Positions 34,001 through 43,059 of a stretch of 58,384 nt of DNA are shown piece after piece. Position numbers and translations under genes: made by a program. The stretch is from an uncultured Clostridia bacterium (GTDB taxonomy: Bacteria; Bacillota; Clostridia; Oscillospirales; CAG-272), in the NCBI GenBank assembly GCA_944384585.1, contig CALWTY010000008.1, forward strand, positions 1 to 58,384, read 5' to 3'. Position 1 is the stretch's first letter, and the number at the start of each line of letters is the position of its first letter. The notes under the pieces were generated by a model that had not been told where the DNA came from, ran no database searches, and saw only the letters and a program-made list of their open reading frames with translations.

Positions 34001-34831
34001 TCAGACCGCGACGGGGAAACGGGGAATCTTTTCGCCGTGGCGATAGTGTTCCACCCGCACACTGTCGGGGGTGAAGCGATAGAAATCATCGATCCCGGGA
34101 TCGAGGGTGACGGTCGGCGCATCGAAGGGGGTGCGCTCGATCAGCTCCTCGACGATCGGAATGTGGCGGTCGTAGATATGCGCGTCGGCAATGACATGAA
34201 CCAGCTCCCCGGCGTGAAGCCCAGAGACCTGCGCGAGCATCATCACGAGCACGGCATATTGGGCGACGTTCCAGGCGTTTGCGGCCAGCATATCCTGTGA
34301 GCGCTGGTTGAGAATGGCGTCAAGCCGCCCGTTTGTGACGTTGAAGGTCATGCTGTAGGCACAGGGATAGAGCGCCATCTCGTGCAGATCTTCGAAATTG
34401 TACATATTCGTCATGATGCGGCGGGAGGTGGGATTGTGCTTCAGATCGTAGAGGACTCGGTCGACCATGTCGAATTCCCCCTCCTTGTATTGATGGCGGA
34501 TCCCCATCTGATAGCCGTAGGCTTTGCCGATCGATCCGTTCTCGTCCGCCCAGGCGTCCCAGATGTGGCTGCCGAGATCGCGGATGTTGTTGGACTTTTT
34601 CTGCCAGATCCAGAGGACCTCGTCGACGGCACTGCGGAGATTGATCGGCCGCAGGGTGAGAAGGGGGAATTCCCGCGAAAGATCGTAGCGGTTGATAACC
34701 CCGAAGAGTTTTTTGGTGTAGGCGGGGGCTCCGTCCTCCCATTTCGGACGTACCTTTTCGTCGGTGACAAGCGTACCGCGGGTCAGAATGTCGCGGCAGG
34801 TGCGGATAAAAGCGGTATCGGCAGAACTCAT
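34001..34831 (-). CDS. thyA: Thymidylate synthase, divergent ThyA type
   Basis: Methylates dUMP with methylene-tetrahydrofolate. 276 residues. Catalytic Cys157 lies in YPCAYSMTFNV, where the textbook motif has PCH and QF, so the neighbouring His and Gln are replaced. Phosphate-site arginines (TSRRIMTN, 136-143), QRSQD (176-180), Asn188 (WNVAQYA) and His218/Tyr220 (DAHIYDRHIP) are kept. The retained Asn fits dUMP rather than dCMP as substrate. AAAGGAG lies six bases before ATG. Confidence 0.92.
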   Translation of the reverse strand: MSSADTAFIRTCRDILTRGTLVTDEKVRPKWEDGAPAYTKKLFGVINRYDLSREFPLLTLRPINLRSAVDEVLWIWQKKSNNIRDLGSHIWDAWADENGSIGKAYGYQMGIRHQYKEGEFDMVDRVLYDLKHNPTSRRIMTNMYNFEDLHEMALYPCAYSMTFNVTNGRLDAILNQRSQDMLAANAWNVAQYAVLVMMLAQVSGLHAGELVHVIADAHIYDRHIPIVEELIERTPFDAPTVTLDPGIDDFYRFTPDSVRVEHYRHGEKIPRFPVAV

Positions 34832-34927
34832 GGATCGTTCTCCTTTCGGGGGTGGTAGGACGGCATTGCGTCGGGAATGGAGGGCAAGCGGAAGAGGAGG
34901 CGGGGAGGAGGCGTTTTGCGGCAGGGA

Positions 34928-36130
34928 TCAGAGGGACGACCCGGCTCCGGTCTCCCCGTAAGCGTCGGCGTCGATGGTGTAGAGGGAGGCAAAGGCCTCC
35001 TCCTCCAGCGCCTGCCAATCGAAGCGCGTCTCCTGCTCCGCCACCTTGGAAAGCTCGGGGCGGGTCTTGGGATGACGGGGGGTGAAAACGGTGCAGCAGT
35101 CCTCGTAGGGCAGGATCGAGGTGTCAAATGTCCCGATCCGACGGGCGACGGCGACAATTTCCTCCTTGTCCATGCCGATGCAGGGACGGAAGATCGGACA
35201 GCTCACCACCGAATCGGTGACGCAGAGTGCCTGCATCGTCTGGCTTGCCACCTGTGCAAGGCTCTCCCCCGTAATCAGCGCCTGCGCGCGGCACAGCACG
35301 GCGGTCCGCTCTGCCAGCCGCATCATCGAACGGCGGAGGAGCAGCGTGAAATATTCCTCGTCGCAGCTGACTCGGAGCGTCTCCTGGAGTTTGGTCAGCG
35401 AGATAATATGAACGCGGATGCGGCCGCAGTATTCTGCGACCTCCCGCGCCAGCTCGATCACCTTGTCCCGCGCCTGCTCGGAGGTGTAGGGATAGCTTTC
35501 GAAATGGACGGCGTCGACGATCACCCCGCGCTTTGCGATCATGTAGCCGGCGACGGGGCTGTCGATCCCGCCGGAAAGCAGAAGCAGCGCCTTTCCTCCC
35601 GATCCCGTCGGCATTCCGCCGGCGCCGGGGAAGCTGCCGGCGTGGAGATAGGCCTTGGATTCCCGGATTTCGGTCATGACGGTGATGTCGGGGCGGGAGA
35701 GATCCACCTTCAGTCCCGGCATCACCGAGAGGACGGCGCCGCCGACCTCCGCTGCGATCTGCGGTGAGGTTATCGGGAAGCGCTTGTCGCTCCTCCTTGC
35801 ATCGGCACGGAAGGTGGTTTTGCCGCGGAGATAGGGCGGGAGATAGACGCGGGCGGTCTGCTTGATCGCCTCGATCTCCTTTTCGGCTTCGGCGGCTCTG
35901 GCGACGGCGGTGATGCCGAAGACCTTGCGGCAGAGGCGGAAGGCCTCCTCGATATCGGCGTCGTCGTCGAGCGGCTCGACATAGACGGTGCTTTGCGCGT
36001 GGGTGATGCTGAAGTTTCCGGCAAGGCGGAGGCGTTTTTTCAGCTCCCGCTCCAGCAGCTTTTCAAAAAAACCGCGGTTCAGACCCTTGAGGGTCAGCTC
36101 GCCGTATTTGCAGAGCAGAATTTCTTTCAT
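34928..36130 (-). CDS. thiI: tRNA 4-thiouridine synthetase ThiI (no rhodanese domain)
   Basis: Activates U8 of tRNA by adenylation for sulfur insertion. 400 residues. N-terminal ferredoxin-like part with CKYGELTLKGLNRGFFE, THUMP domain about 60-165, PP-loop LLSGGIDSPVAGY at 184-196, and ESLAQVASQTMQAL plus CPIFRPCIGMDKEEI later. The rhodanese extension of enterobacterial ThiI is missing, as usual in Bacillota, where a dedicated cysteine desulfurase (NifZ/IscS) supplies sulfur; none is adjacent. It is 17 bases downstream of nth. Confidence 0.95.
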   Translation of the reverse strand: MKEILLCKYGELTLKGLNRGFFEKLLERELKKRLRLAGNFSITHAQSTVYVEPLDDDADIEEAFRLCRKVFGITAVARAAEAEKEIEAIKQTARVYLPPYLRGKTTFRADARRSDKRFPITSPQIAAEVGGAVLSVMPGLKVDLSRPDITVMTEIRESKAYLHAGSFPGAGGMPTGSGGKALLLLSGGIDSPVAGYMIAKRGVIVDAVHFESYPYTSEQARDKVIELAREVAEYCGRIRVHIISLTKLQETLRVSCDEEYFTLLLRRSMMRLAERTAVLCRAQALITGESLAQVASQTMQALCVTDSVVSCPIFRPCIGMDKEEIVAVARRIGTFDTSILPYEDCCTVFTPRHPKTRPELSKVAEQETRFDWQALEEEAFASLYTIDADAYGETGAGSSL

Positions 36131-36147
36131 CGACAGTATCCTTTTCT

Positions 36148-36816
36148 TTATGATGGGGTGACGGAGCGGCTGCGCTCCGCCTCGGCGGCGCGGCGGCAGA
36201 GAGACCGCAGGCAGCAGTCACTGCAGGCGGGGGCACGCGCCCGACAGACGTCCCGCCCGAAGTTGACGATCCGATGACAGAAATCGGACTGCTCCGAGGG
36301 TTCGATCGCCTCCGCGAGAATCTTCTCGATCCGATAGGGATCCTTCAGCGATTCGGGATAGAAGCCGAGCCGCCCGCAGATGCGGATGCAGTGGGTATCG
36401 GTGACCACCGCCGGCTTACCGTAGAGATCACCGAGCATCAGATTGGCGATCTTGCGGCCTACCCCGGGCAGGGAGAGGAGGGAGTCCATGTCGTCGGGAA
36501 CACGTCCGCCGAAGTCGGAAATCAGCATCGCGGACATTTTCTTCAGATCCGCCGCTTTCATGCGGTAGAGCCCGCAGGAGCGGATCAGCTCCTCGATCAC
36601 GGGAAGTGGGGCCGCGGCCATCGCCGCGGGATCGGGCAGGGCGGCAAACAGCGACCGGCTGACCAGATTCACCCGCTTGTCGGTGCATTGCGCCGAGAGG
36701 CGCGCCATCACAAGCAGCCGCCAGGGGTCACCCTCGTAGAGCAGGGCGCAGGACGCGTCGGGATACAGCGCCTTCAGCCGCTCGACGGCAGCCGCCGCAA
36801 GTTCCTTTGCCTCCAT
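36148..36816 (-). CDS. nth: Endonuclease III
   Basis: Bifunctional DNA glycosylase/AP lyase for oxidised pyrimidines. 222 residues. Helix-hairpin-helix LPGVGRKIANLM (116-127) with catalytic Lys122, Asp140 in VTDTHCIRIC, and the [4Fe-4S] pattern C-x6-C-x2-C-x5-C at Cys191, 198, 201 and 207. The start at 36816 has GGAGG six bases upstream, and the product then begins MEAKELAAAAVERLK. It leads the leftward nth-thiI-thyA-folA series. Confidence 0.96.
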   Translation of the reverse strand: MEAKELAAAAVERLKALYPDASCALLYEGDPWRLLVMARLSAQCTDKRVNLVSRSLFAALPDPAAMAAAPLPVIEELIRSCGLYRMKAADLKKMSAMLISDFGGRVPDDMDSLLSLPGVGRKIANLMLGDLYGKPAVVTDTHCIRICGRLGFYPESLKDPYRIEKILAEAIEPSEQSDFCHRIVNFGRDVCRARAPACSDCCLRSLCRRAAEAERSRSVTPS

Positions 36817-36872
36817 GCCGATCCTCCTTCTTTGCAAACGACGGGAAATTTACGAAAATTCAAAAAATCCTG

Positions 36873-36901
36873 TTTCAATCCGTCGGAAAATATAGTATAA
36901 T
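36873..36901 (+). promoter_or_regulatory. Candidate promoter of zapA
   Basis: TTTCAA (36873-36878), a 17-base spacer and a perfect TATAAT (36896-36901). It points rightward, and its start point near 36908 almost coincides with that of the opposing nth promoter. Confidence 0.6.
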
Positions 36902-36917
36902 GTTGATACCGACCTAT

Positions 36918-36946
36918 ATTATATAACAAACCCCGGCGGATTTCAA
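36918..36946 (-). promoter_or_regulatory. Promoter of nth-thiI-thyA-folA
   Basis: On the minus strand TTGAAA (36941-36946), a 17-base spacer and TATAAT (36918-36923). The expected start point is near 36911, face to face with the zapA promoter. Confidence 0.8.
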
Positions 36947-37026
36947 CCCGTTTGCGGGAAAACCCGCAAATTTTTCCCCGGACGGGAATGCCCGACGGGA
37001 GATTCATCCAAGAGAGGAAACCGAAG

Positions 37027-37281
37027 ATGAAAGAGAAGCACATCGTTACCATCGCGGGAAGCACCCTGACCGTTCTCTCGGAGGAGGACGAGGAGTATGT
37101 GCAGCAGCTGGCACAGATTCTCGACCGCCGCATCAACGATCTGATGATCCATAAAAACAAATGCACCAAGTCGGAGGCGCTTCTGCTCTGCGCGCTCGAT
37201 TATCTCGATGCGACGGTCAAGCTCAAGACCGAGCTTGAGGAACGGAAGGAGAGAGGGAATGGCGCCGACAACGGCCGCTGA
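37027..37281 (+). CDS. zapA: ZapA-like cell division protein
   Basis: 84 residues: a small head (HIVTIAGSTLTVLSEEDEEYVQQLA) followed by a long helix (DRRINDLMIHKN, YLDATVKLKTELEERKE), as in ZapA, which cross-links FtsZ filaments at midcell. The start at 37027 follows GAGG by nine bases. The stop codon lies inside the next gene, which overlaps it by 23 bases. Confidence 0.88.
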   Translation: MKEKHIVTIAGSTLTVLSEEDEEYVQQLAQILDRRINDLMIHKNKCTKSEALLLCALDYLDATVKLKTELEERKERGNGADNGR

Positions 37282-39010
37282 CCGGCGGGCGCTGCCGGAG
37301 CTGCTCGCTCCCTGCGGCTCAAGACAGGCGATCGAGGCGGCGATTGAGGCGGGGGCGGATGCCGTTTATTTCGGCGGCACGATGCTCAACGCCAGAATGA
37401 ACGCCAGAAATATCGCCGCCGATGAGATCGCTCCCGCGATTGCCGACTGCCATGCCGCGGGGGTCAAGGCCTATGTCACCCTGAACACGCAGATATATGA
37501 CCGGGAGCTGAAGAGCGCGCTCTCCTATGCGGAATTCCTCGCCAGAGCGGGGGCGGATGCGCTGATCGTGGCGGATATCGGGCTGGCGGGGCTGCTCCGC
37601 CGCCGTCTGCCCCGGCTGGAGCTGCACGCCAGCACCCAGATGACGGTGCATAATACCGAGGGGGCGGAGCGTCTGTATGCCGACGGCTTCCGCCGCGTCG
37701 TGGCGGCAAGGGAGCTGTCGGAGGAGAATATCCGAAGCATTTGTGCCGGCACCGAAGCCGAGATCGAGCTGTTCATCCACGGCGCGATCTGCGTGAGCTG
37801 CTCCGGACAGTGCCTGATGTCGGCCATGCTGGGCGGGCGGAGCGGTAACCGCGGGGAGTGCGCGCAGCCCTGCCGCATGAGCTACGGCGGAGGCTATCCG
37901 CTCAGCCTGAAGGATATGGCGCTGGCGGGGCATATCCCGTCGCTGATCCGTTCGGGGGTGCGCTCTCTCAAGATCGAGGGGCGGATGAAAAGCCCCTCCT
38001 ATGTCTACGGCGTGACCTCGATCTACCGAAGGCTGCTTGACGAGGATCGGGCTGCTACCCGCGAGGAAACCGAAGCGCTGGCGAAGCTCTTCTCCCGCGG
38101 CGGCTTTACCGACGGCTACTATACCGGAAAAATCGACAGGGGCATGCTCGGCGTGCGGAGCGAAGGGAATATTGCCGATACCAGGAGCGCGGCGGTTTTC
38201 CGCGGGGGAAAAGCTGCCCCCGCCGCTTCTTCCAAGGGGAACGCGGTCACGGTGACCGAGCTTCCGAGACCCGCCGCCTCCGAAAAACCGGAGTTTCCGC
38301 CGAAGACCCCGATGCGGAAGCCGATTCTGACGGCGCGCTTCCGCACGGCCTCCCAGATCCCCGAAAACGCCGGCCTTGACGGCATATATCTCCCCTTGTT
38401 AGCCTACGAAAGCGCCGCCGACGGCGTGCTGCTGCCTCCCGTCATCTTCGACAGCGAACGGGACGGGGTCAGGCGCGCGCTGGAGCGGGCGGCGGGGAAG
38501 GGGGCGCGTCATGTCCTGCTCACCAATATCGGTCAGCTCGGCTTGGCGAAGGAATTCGGACTGATCCCCCACGGCGATTTCCGCCTGAATGTCTTCAACG
38601 CCTTTTCGGCAGGCTATTATGCCGAGGCGGGGCAGCTTGAGAGTCTGCTCCTCTCCTGCGAGCTGACCCTGCCGCAGATCCGCGACATCCATTTCCGCAC
38701 TGCGACGAGAAAGGGCGCGGTCGTTTACGGCCGTATCCCGCTCATGCTGCTTGAGAAGCCGGTCGGTAAGCCGATGCTCCGCGATACGAGGGGGGCGCTC
38801 TTCCCGGTTCTGCCGGAGGCGGGACGCGACATCCTCTATAACAGCGTGCCGGTCTATATGGCGGATCAGCTCGACCGTCTCGACCGCGCGGGGGTGGAGG
38901 AGCGGCATATGATCTTTTCCGACGAGAACCGGGGCGCGGTCATGAAGGTACTTTATGCCTATGCCCACGGCACGATCCCGAAGGAGAGCATCCGTCGGAT
39001 CAAGAGCTGA
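37259..39010 (+). CDS. U32 peptidase family protein (RlhA/TrhP-like RNA hydroxylation factor)
   Basis: 583 residues. N-terminal U32 barrel: PELLAPCGSRQAIEAAIEAG, GADAVYFGG, HASTQMTVHN and ELFIHGAICVSCSGQC, then NRGECAQPCRM with the conserved cysteines, and SLKIEGRMKSPSYV. Although named peptidases, characterised E. coli members RlhA and TrhO/TrhP-linked proteins act in prephenate-dependent hydroxylation of rRNA or tRNA, and these cysteines are thought to bind an iron-sulfur cluster. A second domain (about 370-583) is less conserved. I cannot decide between the rRNA and tRNA branch. The overlap with zapA implies coupling. Confidence 0.87.
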   Translation: MAPTTAADRRALPELLAPCGSRQAIEAAIEAGADAVYFGGTMLNARMNARNIAADEIAPAIADCHAAGVKAYVTLNTQIYDRELKSALSYAEFLARAGADALIVADIGLAGLLRRRLPRLELHASTQMTVHNTEGAERLYADGFRRVVAARELSEENIRSICAGTEAEIELFIHGAICVSCSGQCLMSAMLGGRSGNRGECAQPCRMSYGGGYPLSLKDMALAGHIPSLIRSGVRSLKIEGRMKSPSYVYGVTSIYRRLLDEDRAATREETEALAKLFSRGGFTDGYYTGKIDRGMLGVRSEGNIADTRSAAVFRGGKAAPAASSKGNAVTVTELPRPAASEKPEFPPKTPMRKPILTARFRTASQIPENAGLDGIYLPLLAYESAADGVLLPPVIFDSERDGVRRALERAAGKGARHVLLTNIGQLGLAKEFGLIPHGDFRLNVFNAFSAGYYAEAGQLESLLLSCELTLPQIRDIHFRTATRKGAVVYGRIPLMLLEKPVGKPMLRDTRGALFPVLPEAGRDILYNSVPVYMADQLDRLDRAGVEERHMIFSDENRGAVMKVLYAYAHGTIPKESIRRIKS

Positions 39011-39085
39011 TATCGGGATCCCGGAGGCGGCTTGCGGGAACGACAGCCGCCTGCGGAACGAAAACCTAACGGAAGGAACGATACT

Positions 39086-39535
39086 ATGAAAATCAAAGTC
39101 AAAAAGCTCCGCGAGGGAGCAAAGCTGCCGCTTCTGGCGACGGAGGGAGCCGCCGCCTGCGACCTTCACGCGCTGCTGGAGCAGCCGCTTACCTTAGCCC
39201 CCGGCGAGCGCCGCGCCGTCCCGACGGGGCTGGCGATTGAGCTTCCGGATCCCGGCTGCGTGGCGATTGTCTGCGCCAGAAGCGGACTTGCGCTCAAGCG
39301 GGGGCTGGCGTTGGCCAACGGGATCGGCGTGATCGACAGCGACTATCGCGGCGAGCTGTTCGTGGCGATGGTCAACAACGATTCTTCTCCCCAGACGGTG
39401 GAAAACGGCGATCGGATCGGCCAGCTCATGATTCTCCCGGTGATCGCGGCGGAGTATGAGGTGTGCGAGGAATTGACCGATACCGAGCGGGGAAGCGGCG
39501 GCTTCGGCTCAACGGGCGTGCGGGACGGCCGATAA
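39086..39535 (+). CDS. dut: dUTP diphosphatase
   Basis: Hydrolyses dUTP to dUMP, removing a misincorporation risk and feeding thymidylate synthase. 149 residues, with the five trimer-type dUTPase motifs in order: AACDLHA (I), ARSGLALK (II), GVIDSDYRGEL (III, catalytic Asp/Tyr), GDRIGQLMI (IV) and GSGGFGSTG (V). AAGGAA lies about seven bases before ATG at 39086. A terminator follows. Confidence 0.97.
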   Translation: MKIKVKKLREGAKLPLLATEGAAACDLHALLEQPLTLAPGERRAVPTGLAIELPDPGCVAIVCARSGLALKRGLALANGIGVIDSDYRGELFVAMVNNDSSPQTVENGDRIGQLMILPVIAAEYEVCEELTDTERGSGGFGSTGVRDGR

Positions 39536-39581
39536 GAGAACGCCGATCAAGTCAGCAGCCCTTTCTCTGAAAAAACGGGCG

Positions 39582-39625
39582 GCAGAAGCGCCGAGGAAAA
39601 TCAATGCCTCGGCGCTTCTGCTTTT
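39582..39625 (+). terminator. Terminator of dut
   Basis: A perfect 15-bp stem (39582-39596 with 39607-39621) and 10-base loop, followed by TTTT. The minus-strand reading also has a T-run a few bases later. Confidence 0.85.
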
Positions 39626-39635
39626 GGAAGATGTT

Positions 39636-39772
39636 GCAATGCGACAGCCCCGCGGCAAGGGGTTCGAACGGCAGCGAAGACGATGCCGATCCCCTCGGAG
39701 CGTGAGCGCTTGACCATCCGAAGATCAGGCTGCTGATTTTTCTGTGATTCTGAGCGCTGCGGGCGCTTTTTT
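39636..39772 (+). other. Unassigned structured intergenic region before glgB (possible small RNA)
   Basis: Between the dut terminator and the glgB promoter lie several potential hairpins: CCCC/GGGG around 39648-39662, a compound stem pairing GGGG...CGGCA (from about 39658) with TGCCG..CCCC (to about 39694), AGCG/CGCT near 39699-39710, ATCAG/CTGAT (39724-39737) followed by TTTTT, and AGCGC/GCGCT (39753-39767) followed by TTTTTT. Two terminator-like ends suggest an independent transcript, but I see no clear promoter and recognise no RNA family. The rest of the 409-base gap holds nothing else visible. Confidence 0.4.
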
Positions 39773-39883
39773 GTTTTGTCTCCGGTACCGCTGACCGCCG
39801 CGGGCAGGAACGGATTTCCCCGCGCCGCGCAGGCTTTTTTGCGAAAAAATTCCGGCAAAGCCATAAACCGCACGAGACGACCA

Positions 39884-39889
39884 TATAAT
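39884..39889 (+). promoter_or_regulatory. -10 element of the glycogen operon
   Basis: Perfect TATAAT, 55 bases upstream of glgB. No convincing -35 box lies 16-18 bases upstream (CCATAA region), so an activator may be needed. Confidence 0.5.
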
Positions 39890-39944
39890 GAAACAGATAC
39901 GGAGCGCGGACAAGGCCGCCTCCCGACGAAAGGAGCGTGAGAAA

Positions 39945-41846
39945 ATGTCCTCCGACCGCGAGCTTGAAAAATTCTTTGACGGCAGCTCGGACAGGGCGTA
40001 CAGGCTCTTCGGCTGTCATCCTGACGGGACGGGCTTTCGCTTTCGCGTCTATGCGCCCCATGCCGTCAGTGTCAGACTGCTCGGCAGCTTTAACGGCTGG
40101 GATCGCGGGACGGCGCCGATGGAGCGGCTGGGAAACGGGATCTGGCAGGCGTGGGAGAATGCCGCCCCGGGCGATTCCTACCGCTATTATATCGAGTGCG
40201 CCGACGGGCGCTTCCTCTACAAGAACGATCCCTACGCCTTTTCGGTTTCCCCCCTCCCGGCCGCCGATTCGAAGGTGTGTTCCCTCGGCGGCTACCGCTG
40301 GCGGGACGGAGACTATCTTGCGAGACGTGCGCGGCGCGATCCCCTCAAAAGCCCGATCAACATCTATGAGCTGCACGTCGGCTCCTGGCGTCGGAGGGAG
40401 GACGGCGGCCTCCTGACCTATCGCGAGCTGGCCGACCGCCTGATCCCTTACCTGAGCGATATGGGCTATACCCACGTTGAGCTGCTTCCGATCACCGAGC
40501 ATCCTCTGGAGGGCTCCTGGGGCTATCAGGTGACGGGCTACTATGCCCCGACCGCCCGCTGGGGAAGCCCGGAGGAGTTGATGGAGCTGATCGATCGCTG
40601 CCATGCGGCGGGGATCGGGGTCATTTTGGATTGGGTGGGAGCGCATTTCCCGCGGGACGGGTGCGGGCTCTTTGAATTTGACGGCGAATGCCTCTATGAG
40701 CCCTCCGATCCCCTGCGCCGCGATCATCCCGAATGGGGAACGAGGCTGTTTGATTACGGCAAAAACGAGGTGCGCTCCTTCCTGATCTCAAACGCCTGCT
40801 TCTGGCTGCGGGAGTACCATGCGGACGGGCTGCGGGTCGACGCCGTGACCTCGATGCTTTACCATGATTACGGGAGGCGGGAGGGGGAGTGGAGGCCGAA
40901 CCGGGACGGCGGGAATCTGAACCGGGAGGCGATCTCGTTTTTGCGCGAGCTGAACCGCGCCGCCTTCGGGGCTGCCCCCGGCATTCTGATGGCGGCGGAG
41001 GAATCGACAACCTTTCCGATGGTGACAAAGCCCGGTTACGACGGCGGGCTGGGCTTCAATCTGAAGTGGAACATGGGCTGGATGCATGATCTGCTCGATT
41101 ATGTCTCGGCGGGGGAGGAGGAGCGGCGGCGCATGGGGGATCGGCTGACCTTCTCGATGACCTATGCCTATTCCGAGAACTTCATTCTTCCCCTCTCCCA
41201 CGACGAGGTGGTGCATGGCAAACGATCGCTGATCGGACGGATGCCGGGAGGGTATGAGGAGCGCTTCGCGGGGCTTCGCGCCCTGCTCGGCTACATGATC
41301 GCGCACCCCGGCAAAAAGCTCAGCTTCATGGGCAATGAGCTCGGCCAGTTTTCCGAATGGAGCGAGGGGAGGGAGCTTGACTGGATGCTGCTGTCCTACG
41401 ACAGCCATCGGAAGCTGCGGCACTATGTCAGAGCGCTCAATCGTCTGTACCGTGAGAGTCCCCCGCTCTGGGAGAATGACGCCGATTGGGGCGGCTTTCA
41501 ATGGATCAGCACCGCTCACCGTGAAAACGGGATCCTTCCCTTCCGGCGGATTGATGACGACGGAGGGGAGCTGATCTGCCTGTTCAATCTTTCCTTTCGC
41601 GGTCGGGAGGACTTCCGGATCGGACTGCCCCGCCGCGGACGCCTGCAATGTCTGCTGTCGAGCGATCACCCCGCATTCGGGGGAGAGGGCAGGACAAGGG
41701 AACGGGCTATGATCGAGGCGATCCCGCTGGACGGCATGCCCTGCTCGGCGGCGCTGCCCCTGCCGCCCTTGTCGGCGGTCTTTTACCGTATCCTCGACCG
41801 TCCCGCAGGGAAAAAGCGGCGCGGTCGGAAAAAACAAGGAATCTGA
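39945..41846 (+). CDS. glgB: 1,4-alpha-glucan branching enzyme
   Basis: GH13 enzyme that cuts alpha-1,4 glucan and re-attaches it by alpha-1,6 linkage. 633 residues. A CBM48-type N-terminal domain covers about 20-115 ([13 protein letters not shown]), then ELHVGSWRR, and the catalytic residues Asp299 (GLRVDAV), Glu352 (MAAEEST) and Asp420 (LSHDEVVHG), with [11 protein letters not shown] near 465. The tail after the beta-sheet domain is basic (KKRRGRKKQ). The start at 39945 has AAGGAG nine bases upstream. First gene of the operon. Confidence 0.96.
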   Translation: MSSDRELEKFFDGSSDRAYRLFGCHPDGTGFRFRVYAPHAVSVRLLGSFNGWDRGTAPMERLGNGIWQAWENAAPGDSYRYYIECADGRFLYKNDPYAFSVSPLPAADSKVCSLGGYRWRDGDYLARRARRDPLKSPINIYELHVGSWRRREDGGLLTYRELADRLIPYLSDMGYTHVELLPITEHPLEGSWGYQVTGYYAPTARWGSPEELMELIDRCHAAGIGVILDWVGAHFPRDGCGLFEFDGECLYEPSDPLRRDHPEWGTRLFDYGKNEVRSFLISNACFWLREYHADGLRVDAVTSMLYHDYGRREGEWRPNRDGGNLNREAISFLRELNRAAFGAAPGILMAAEESTTFPMVTKPGYDGGLGFNLKWNMGWMHDLLDYVSAGEEERRRMGDRLTFSMTYAYSENFILPLSHDEVVHGKRSLIGRMPGGYEERFAGLRALLGYMIAHPGKKLSFMGNELGQFSEWSEGRELDWMLLSYDSHRKLRHYVRALNRLYRESPPLWENDADWGGFQWISTAHRENGILPFRRIDDDGGELICLFNLSFRGREDFRIGLPRRGRLQCLLSSDHPAFGGEGRTRERAMIEAIPLDGMPCSAALPLPPLSAVFYRILDRPAGKKRRGRKKQGI

Positions 41847-41865
41847 TACCGAAGAGGTGATTTTG

Positions 41866-43038
41866 ATGTTCAGAAGAAAAGAATGCATCGCCATGCTGCT
41901 GGCGGGCGGACAGGGAAGCCGGCTTCATGTGCTGACCGAGCGGACCGCCAAGCCCGCCGTCCCGTTCGGAGGGAAATATCGGATCATCGATTTCTCCCTC
42001 TCAAACTGCGTCAACTCCGGCATCGATACCGTCGGCATCCTGACGCAGTATCAGCCGCTTGAGCTGAACGATTACATCGGCAACGGGCAGCCCTGGGATC
42101 TGAACCGCAATTTCGGCGGCGCTCATATCCTTCCGCCCTACACCAAAAGCGAAAACAATATGTGGTACAAGGGGACGGCGAACGCCGTCTACCAGAATCT
42201 CTCCTTCATCGAGCGCTACAGCCCCGACCATGTGCTGGTTCTGTCGGGGGATCATATCTATAAGATGGACTATTCGCGGATGTTGGCTTTTCACCGCGAG
42301 AAGGGGGCGGAATGCACTCTGTCGGTTCATCTCGTGCCGGAGGACGACGCACCGCGCATGGGCATCGTCGGAGTCGACGGGAGTATGCGGGTGACCGACT
42401 TTGAGGAGAAGCCGCTGAAGCCGAGGAGCTGCCTGGCCTCGATGGGGCTCTATATCTTCAATCGGGAAACACTCGTGCGGTATCTGACGGAGGACGAGAA
42501 AAATCCCGCCTCGCGGAACGATTTCGGACGGGATATCATACCGGCGCTTCTGGCCGACGGAAGAGCCGTCTACGCATATTCCTTCGGGGGCTATTGGCGG
42601 GACGTGGGAACGCTTCGGAGTCTGTGGCAGGCGAACATGGATCTGCTCGATCCCGCCGATCCTCTCAATCGCAACGCGCCGCCCGGCTTCCGCGTATATG
42701 CAAGGAACGACGCGCAGCCGCCTTCGGTGATCGCCTCCTGCGCGTCGGTGGGGCATTCCTATATTGCGGAGGGCTGCGTCATCCGGGGAAAGATTGCCGG
42801 CTCGGTGGTTTCGACCGGCTGTCGGATCGGGGCGGGCGCGTCGGTCCGTGACAGTGTCATCATGCCGGGCAGCACCATCGGAGAAGGCGCGGAGGTGTGC
42901 CGCGCCATCCTCGGAGAGGGCAGCGAAATCGGGGCGGGCGCGTTGATCGGCGGCGGACCGGAACGGTCGATCAGCGTTGTCGGCGGAGGCAAGCGCATCG
43001 GAGAGGGGCAGATCGTCCCGGCGGGAAAGATATGCTGA
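41866..43038 (+). CDS. glgC: Glucose-1-phosphate adenylyltransferase, catalytic subunit
   Basis: Makes ADP-glucose, the glycosyl donor for GlgA. 390 residues. The nucleotide loop [11 protein letters not shown] (10-20) is intact, followed by [20 protein letters not shown], the sugar-site region EEKPLKPR and the C-terminal left-handed beta-helix (hexapeptide repeats such as [16 protein letters not shown]). The ATG at 41866 lies eight bases after GAAGAGG. It is paired with the non-canonical paralogue glgD. Confidence 0.95.
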   Translation: MFRRKECIAMLLAGGQGSRLHVLTERTAKPAVPFGGKYRIIDFSLSNCVNSGIDTVGILTQYQPLELNDYIGNGQPWDLNRNFGGAHILPPYTKSENNMWYKGTANAVYQNLSFIERYSPDHVLVLSGDHIYKMDYSRMLAFHREKGAECTLSVHLVPEDDAPRMGIVGVDGSMRVTDFEEKPLKPRSCLASMGLYIFNRETLVRYLTEDEKNPASRNDFGRDIIPALLADGRAVYAYSFGGYWRDVGTLRSLWQANMDLLDPADPLNRNAPPGFRVYARNDAQPPSVIASCASVGHSYIAEGCVIRGKIAGSVVSTGCRIGAGASVRDSVIMPGSTIGEGAEVCRAILGEGSEIGAGALIGGGPERSISVVGGGKRIGEGQIVPAGKIC

Positions 43039-43059
43039 ATCGGAAAAGGAGGAGATGTC

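Noticed and set aside
39648..39700. tRNA-like GGGGTTCGAAC sequence before glgB
   Set aside because: The T-loop-like TTCGAA is present, but no acceptor stem, anticodon arm or matching T-stem can be built around it.
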